From positions 137,298,747-137,362,746 of the forward strand of contig NC_057807.1 in assembly GCF_018294505.1 (NCBI RefSeq): a stretch of DNA of 64,000 nucleotides, read 5' to 3'. This DNA comes from Triticum aestivum (Eukaryota; Streptophyta; Magnoliopsida; Poales; Poaceae). This document shows, one piece after another, positions 58,345 through 64,000 of this stretch. Both the position numbers and the translations under genes were made by a program. A model generated the notes under the pieces. The model did not search any database and was not told the DNA's origin. It worked only from the letters and a program-made list of their open reading frames with translations. Each line of letters starts with the position of its first letter. The stretch's first letter is position 1.

Positions 58345-58607
58345 CATACTCCACACATCGACCGCTATCTAGCATGCATCTAGTGTATTAAGTTCATGGA
58401 AAAATGGAGTAATGCAATAAGAACGATGACATGATGTAGACAAGATCTATTTTTGTAGAAATAGACCCCATCTTGTTATCCTTAATGCAATGATACATAC
58501 GTGTTGTTTCCCCTTCTATCACTGGGATCAAGCACCGTAAGATCGAACCCATCACAAAGCACCTCTTCCCATTGCAAGATAAATAGATCAAGTTGGCCAA
58601 ACAAAAC
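58345..58607 (-). mobile_element. Fragment of the Sabrina-like LTR, reverse orientation
   Basis: ATCGACCGCTATCTAGCATG to AGTTGGCCAAACAAAAC matches 3,478-3,715 within the LTR at 2967-4453. Both ends are truncated. Confidence 0.78.
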
Positions 58608-59231
58608 TGTCATGGAATCGTCACGTCAGATGTCCTCGTGAAAGGACTTAGTTGTGGAGCCATCGCAACTAGGAAGCTTGAAGGGGTTAAATCGGGACAA
58701 GGGACACGAGAGGGTTTATACTAGTTCAGCCCCTTACGGTGAAGGTAAGGCCTACGTCTAGTTGGGTTGGTATTGATGTTTCGATAACCAGGGAGCGAGA
58801 TATGCTATGCCCGGCTCTTGATGAGTTGTTTCTTGTCCCTCCTTGGGGAGCCCTGCCCCTCCTTATATAAGTTAGAGGGGCGGGTTACATGTGGAGTCCT
58901 AGTAGGACTAGAGCTAGTCTATCTTCTCTTACAAGTTAAATACAAGTCTGGGTCTTGCTTCCTCATAAAGGAAATATTTGTCATCCCTTTCCTCTTAAGC
59001 CGGCCCATCATAACGTGAGCTGGCCTTCTGGGCTTTGGGCCTTGTTGTCCATCTGACCCGCCCGCCGGGTTACTAATGAGTCGGCAATATTGGGCGGGTT
59101 ATCTGTGAATCACCAAGCTCCAGGTGGGTCACCAGTGAGTCACCACGCTCCAGCCGGGTCTTCTGGTGAATCGCCAAGTCCGGCCGGGTCAGAACTCTGG
59201 CCGGGTCATACCGCGGGGTATATCCCCGACA
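58608..59231 (-). mobile_element. 3' LTR of a Gypsy element, reverse orientation
   Basis: TGTCATGGAATCG to TATATCCCCGACA, 624 bases with TG...CA ends. The adjacent TTAGCCCCCAATTTAA at 59,232 is, on the minus strand, a purine tract right before the LTR, which fixes the orientation. Degenerate repeats of a roughly 30-base GGGTCACCAGTGAGTCACCA-type unit fill 59,081-59,215. Confidence 0.75.
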
Positions 59232-61191
59232 TTAGCCCCCAATTTAATTTGGATTTATCCATGTTAAACTGATCCTGCAAAATAAACACCAGAACAACTT
59301 TGACAGGTTGTGCTCCGGGTTAAAAATTCTTGTAAGCCGGCACTTGGTCATCTTTAAGTCCTTATCATTTCCTTCTTGACACATGCCCATGAACTCGTAG
59401 CAAATCTCGTTAGCAGACATGTTCCAACTTTGTCAATGCAAAAAAAATCTAGATACTTCTTTTTGAAAAATCCGGGTCAACAGGCCAGCTTCAGAATCAA
59501 TTTGCTGACATTGGTCTCTTGTAGAGAAATATTGTAATAAATAATCCACTTGAGTTAGCTTCCAAAGCACCGGGTTAAATAATTTTGGTCTTCAAATACT
59601 CATCTGATATTCAGCCGGTTTGAAGATGTAAAACTTGCCGGTTTATCATTACCAAAAACTGCCGGATTATAAAACAGACGATGCCGGGTCATAATTGTTG
59701 TTGACACCGGTTTATGTAATTGATCCTCCTGATTTGCTCAAAACTGATAATTTGAAGATTTTTCTCCCTTATATCCATATTACCTGTAGCCCCCAAGTCT
59801 TGAGCAGAACAAAGTGATGGTTTAAGACTTGCTCCAATAAATGCTGCAACCTTGAAGAAATCCGGTTTATTCATCTCAATCATATAAACTGAATATTCCA
59901 CACATGTAGCCCCCAAGTGCTGGGTTGTCATGCTTGCAGCAACCTGGGACTTGTAATTGCTTTATGCTCATGAAAACTTCAACCAGTGTAGCCCCCAAGG
60001 GCCGGGTCATTATGCAATAATGAGCAGGGACTTTGTAGATATAACCATGTAAATTTGAACAACAATGTGTAACCTCCAAGGGCCGGCTTAGCAAGATAAT
60101 ACTGAGCTGAGACTTTGTATATAATTGATAATAACATCATATAATATAGTCTCAACCATGGGGCTTGAACCCACGTACACAAGGTTAAGAGCTTTGTACT
60201 TCACCAATTGAATAGTGGACCGTTTAATATAATGGATTAATGCTTGTGTACCTTAAATTTTTGACAGGAGCAATTAGTAGCCCCCAAGGGCCGGCTCATT
60301 ACGATGTGAGTTGGGTCTTCAATGAGGTGAACAAAAATGACTTTGCATTAGCCCCCAAGTGCCATGGTGCATGCTTGCAGCGACATGAGACTTGCATATT
60401 TGATGTAACCTCAATTTGAGTAATGTAGCCCCCAAGTGGCGGGTGTAAGCCTGCAGCGACTCAGGACTATTCCTTCCATTGTAGAATAAATCATATCCAT
60501 TAATAAAATAATAGCCATTGCACCAAAGCGACTTTGAATACCTCATCTGTTGATAAGTAAATCCAGAGTTTAAATACCCGGCGGCTCTTGGCCGATGGCG
60601 ATTTAATACACCTCCATTGTAAGCCGGAATTTTTATAACCCGGCGGCTTATAGCCTTTGAGAAAAATCCAGAACGGATATAAACTTTGGCAATGAGCTTG
60701 AACTTAATCATTTATATGTTATATTTCTGCAAATCCTGCAAAGAGTTTAAACAACATATGCCCTGGTGACTTAACGTCAAAAGCCAGGGCGGGTAACCAC
60801 CCAAATGTAGTCTTATCCTTCCCACAAGTAGATCACAAGATCCCTATGATCCTTTGAATGATACCGCCGGCTTATGTGACCCAGACAGTGAAGTTGATAA
60901 CTCAACTCTGTAAGAGCCGGTACATATGATATTTGTGACAACTCAAATACTTGCGATTGTATAAAAACAGATAAAAATTTTGAGGCTTCTGATTCGAATA
61001 CGATCAGTAAACCGTTCCAAAGGGGTTAAGCTAAGATTCGAATATGATCATATAGCCCCTAGTGGCTTTGGCGATGCCGATCAAAGTGGGTATCAACAAC
61101 TATGTTCTCTTTGGTTTGAATACGACCCAAGTTTGAACAGGAAGCCCCCAAGTGACCTTAAGAGTTGTTTAGCGATGCTGATGAAAGAACA
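59232..61191 (-). mobile_element. 3' internal region of the same Gypsy element, cut by the Copia insertion
   Basis: Non-coding on both strands. It carries about eight degenerate copies of a module starting GTAGCCCCCAAG, the reverse of a purine tract, near 59,788, 59,908, 59,990, 60,071, 60,278, 60,349 and 60,426. It also contains a tRNA-Lys-like sequence. It ends where the Copia LTR begins. Confidence 0.65.
60149..60221 (-). tRNA. tRNA-Lys(CUU)-like sequence, probably a pseudogene
   Basis: On the minus strand the 73-base segment aligns from end to end with plant tRNA-Lys: D-arm TTCAATTGGTGAA, anticodon arm CTCTTAACCTTG with loop CTCTTAA, and T-arm GTGGGTTCAAGCCCCAT with B-box GGTTCAAGCC. Acceptor-stem pairing is poor, so it is unlikely to be a functional tRNA. 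It lies inside Gypsy internal sequence and in the same orientation as the element. Confidence 0.55.
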
Positions 61192-63738
61192 TGCAGTGCC
61201 CCCATGTTTGGTTTTGGTAATTGATGACAATCTCTATGGACTAATGGTTGTCTTGAGTTATATTTGAAGGATTTGTCCATAGGCTTTTCTTGAAGTTCAT
61301 GTGTTGGTTTCAAGGAGTTTATGAGTTGACCAAGGTGCTATTAAGGAATTATCCAAAGATTGGTCATGCGAGTGTTGAGCTTATTGCAAGCATGTCTTGA
61401 ATAAGAAGGTTGTGTGATCATTCATGTTTACCTTCAATACATCATCCAAATGAAGAGAGTTTCAAATATTCAAGGTTGATCAAGACTAAGTCAATAGTGA
61501 ATCAAGTTGATTAACTCACAAAGAGTAGAAGATGTACCGAGAGGGATCAAGTGATCCCATGGTATGGTAAGCATTGTCCATTGCACTTTGTGTACTAACC
61601 CATGGTCTATGTGAGAGTTCTATGTGGGGTTAGGTACGTATCCATGGGCTTGCATCAAGAGGATGATATCATACAACCCATGGAAAGGATGACATCAAGT
61701 GGTGATCGTCATCAAGATTGCCGTGTGCAAGTTCAAGTGGAGCATCACGAAGAGATCAAGTGCTTGAATCTTTCCATCCATTGTGGTGTCAATGGACTTG
61801 TGAAGATGAGCCGAAGAGTGGCTCACCCATAGTGGACTATGGGGGAGCAATCATCTAGTCTTCATCGAGCCAACACAATCAAGAAAGGTGGTCCAACTTG
61901 AGGGAGTGAAGATCGTCATCATCTAGCTTAAGTGGACCATGTGCAAGGCAAAGGTTTGCCCTTGATAGGTTTTCTATTTTACCGGTCTCATGGTAGTTGT
62001 GGGAGACCGGGTTATAGGATCGATTGCCGTACTATCAAGGGGGGCTCTCGATGAGTTGCTTGATCGTATCATTCGTAGAGATCTCAAACCATTGCATCCT
62101 TGCATCATGTTTCTTGGTTCTTGTTTGATTCTCTTTGTGAGTCTTAGAGCTTATGGTCATCTTGATTACAAGCTTGAGTTCATCGAAAACGGAGTTCGCA
62201 TGCGTCTTCTATGATGTTTTCGGTGTTGGAGGTTTTACCGGTCTTATCCGAGGAAGGGTTCTCACCATTTTCTTATGGGCCTTTTCTAAGTTGCTTATTA
62301 TTGATATTTCTTTCAAGATTGTGTTAGCCCTTGTCGCTAGCTTTCCAACAAACTTGGTTTCATCGAATTTGGAGTCCGTTTGCAAAAGTTGTGGCTGTTT
62401 TGGTGAAGGCTGCAGCAGTACTACCGCGACTAGAGCGGATGTAATTTTTTACTACCGCTCTAGAGCGGTACTACCACGGCTCCTGAGCGGTAGTACCGCT
62501 CCAGAGCAGTACTACCGTGGCTCCTAAGCGGTAGTACCGCCCCGGACCAAAAACTCGTGTTTTCTCTCTCGTTTGGGCTGTTTTGAGCGTGCTAAGCGGT
62601 AGTACGGCTCCTCCAAGCGGTAGTACCGCTTGTGCACGACCTGAGCACATAACGGTTGGATTCGGGAGGTCCTATAAAAGGGGGTCTTCTTCCCCATTGA
62701 ACCTTATCCATTGAGCTCGTGTTCTTCCCCCATTGTTAACCTTCTTCGAGCTTGCTAACTCTCAATTCCTCCATGGATTCTTGCTAGTTTTTGAGGGAAA
62801 AGAGAGAGGAGATCTAGATCCACATTCCCACCAATCACTTTCTCCTTTTTGTGAGGGGAACCCTTTGGATCTAGATCTTGGAGTTCTTCGTGTTCTTCTT
62901 TCGTTCTTCCTCTCATTTTCCTCCCTAGCATTAGTTGCTTTGGTGGGATTTGGGAGAGAAGGACTTGGGCACTCCGTGTGCCCTTGCCATTGCATTTGGT
63001 GCATCGGTTTGAGTTCTCCACGGTGATACGTGGAAGTGAAGTTTGAGAAGCTTATTACTCTTGGGTGCTTGGTGCCCTTGAGCTTGTTCCTCTTGGGTGC
63101 TTGGGCGCCCTAGATGGTTGGTGGTGTTCGGAGCTCAATCATTGTGGTGTAAAGCTCCGGGCAAGCGTCGAGGTCTCCAATTAGGTTGTGGAGATCGCCC
63201 CGAGCAATTTGACGGGTACCGGTGACCGCCCCCAAGGGTTGCCAAAGTGTACGGGTTCGGTGACCGCCCCCAAGGGTTTCCATTTGTACGGGTTTGGTGA
63301 CCGCCCTCAAGGGTCCCTTAGTGGAATCACGGCATCTTGCATTGTGCGAGGGCGTGACGAGATTACGGTGGCCCTAGTGGCTTCTTGGGGAGCATTGTGC
63401 CTCCACACCGCTCCAAACGGAGATTAGCATCCGCAAGGGTGTGAACTTCGGGATACATCGTCGTCTCTGCGTGCCTCGGTTATCTCTTACCCGAGCTCTT
63501 TACTTATGCATTTTACTTTGTGATAGCCATATTGTTTCTTGTCATATATCTTGCTATCACCTAAGTAGTTTTTCTTGCTTAGCATAAGTCGTTGGTGCAC
63601 ATAGGTGAGCCTAGTTGTTGTAGGTTTTGTGCTTGACAAATTAACCGCTAGGTTTATTCCGCATTTGTTCAAGTCTCAATCGTAATTATTTTAAAGCGCC
63701 TATTCACCCCCCCTCTTGGCGACATCCACGATCTTTCA
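61192..63738 (+). mobile_element. 5' LTR of a Copia element (2.55 kb)
   Basis: It starts TGCAGTGCCCCCATG and ends CGATCTTTCA, directly followed by AT and the primer site. A promoter TATAAAA is at 62673-62679, preceded by a cluster of GCGGTAGTACCGC palindromes (62,413-62,640). Three tandem copies of a 37-39-bp unit containing GTGACCGCCCCCAAGGGT lie at about 63,207-63,315. The 3' LTR is beyond the window, so the target duplication (left side GAACA if the boundary is right) cannot be checked. Confidence 0.82.
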
Positions 63739-63740
63739 AT

Positions 63741-63752
63741 TGGTATCAGAGC
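63741..63752 (+). other. Primer-binding site (initiator Met tRNA)
   Basis: TGGTATCAGAGC, complementary to the 3' end of initiator tRNA-Met, two bases after the LTR. Confidence 0.92.
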
Positions 63753-63793
63753 CTCGTCTCTCTTTGTTGGGCTTAACCGCCTAGAGAGTAAAG

Positions 63794-64000
63794 ATGTCGA
63801 CTAGGGGATTAGGATTCTCTGACACTCTAGGTTTCGATGGCACAAATTTTGATGTTTGGGTAATTCGCATGCTTAATCTCTTTAGGGTCATGGACCCAAA
63901 TTTAGAGCGAATTGTAGATATGGGTTTTTCTCCTCCAAAGGATCCCCAAAGATTATCTTTAGAGGATGAGAAAAACTCTTATCTCAATGCTCAAGCTTCT
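63794..64000 (+). CDS. Copia gag, N-terminal part (continues outside window)
   Basis: ATG at 63794 opens a frame of at least 69 codons to the window edge, starting MSTRGLGFSDTLGFDGTNFD and continuing with WVIRMLNLFRVMDPN. The FDGTNFDVW motif is typical of the N-terminus of Copia gag (UBN2/DUF4219-like) proteins. It follows the primer site by about 40 bases. No stop is seen in the visible part. Confidence 0.85.
   Translation, partial: MSTRGLGFSDTLGFDGTNFDVWVIRMLNLFRVMDPNLERIVDMGFSPPKDPQRLSLEDEKNSYLNAQAS

Noticed and set aside
59689..60711. Minus-strand frames of 67-130 codons and tandem modules as a CRISPR-like array
   Set aside because: Units are degenerate, unevenly spaced and lie in Gypsy sequence of a plant genome.

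Overview
The window is nuclear DNA of a large, repeat-rich grass genome, most likely a Triticeae species (wheat, Aegilops or barley type). The evidence is the dense nesting of LTR retrotransposons, the abundance of CTCCCTCCGT-type Stowaway MITEs, and LTRs that I recognise from memory as common Triticeae families (Sabrina-like, Fatima-like, Angela/BARE-like; these names are tentative). All work is by eye, so boundaries of old repeats are approximate, but splice phases, target-site duplications (TSDs) and LTR ends were checked base by base.

Host genes. (1) The 3' part of a GDSL esterase/lipase gene, + strand, 1-1049 (three exons, 5' end outside the window). (2) An intact two-exon defensin-like gene, - strand, 12,467-12,065, easily missed because each exon alone looks like noise. 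(3) A complete 12-exon gene for nucleolar complex protein 3 (NOC3), - strand, 37,352-26,086. Its phases join into an uninterrupted 834-residue frame although its introns hold nested RTE LINEs, a Tourist MITE, a small Helitron, a SINE and several Stowaway MITEs. A broken small secreted peptide gene (about 15.4-15.7 kb) and a fragment of a NAM-associated gene (about 17.0-17.3 kb) are weaker calls.

Layout. 1-1 kb GDSL. 3-11.8 kb Gypsy debris: two copies of one LTR in opposite orientation, an L1 3' fragment, a gag remnant holding a 331-bp TRIM element. 12-12.5 kb defensin-like gene. 13.1-15.1 kb a Stowaway MITE split by a Harbinger-type element that carries a foreign acidic-protein coding region. 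17.4-25.2 kb two about 1.4-kb non-coding retroposons with L1-type 3' tails, the second split by a 4.1-kb solo LTR. 26-37.4 kb NOC3. 37.9-42.7 kb a decayed L1 LINE. 42.7-57.6 kb a Gypsy element with perfect TSD that has gag-protease but no reverse transcriptase or integrase and carries a six-exon antisense gene; a second related non-autonomous element (48.1-53.9 kb) sits inside the last exon of that antisense gene. 58-61.2 kb further Gypsy remnants, with a tRNA-Lys-like sequence and reiterated polypurine-tract-like modules. 61.2-64 kb the 5' LTR and gag start of a Copia element running off the right edge.

How parts work together. The NOC3 promoter has paired site II motifs fitting a ribosome-biogenesis gene. 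The mobile elements show several kinds of parasitism: non-coding retroposons sharing a 3' hairpin with an L1, two non-autonomous Gypsy elements sharing R-U5 and primer-site sequence, and elements repeatedly inserting into other elements. No CRISPR, operon or organelle insert was seen.
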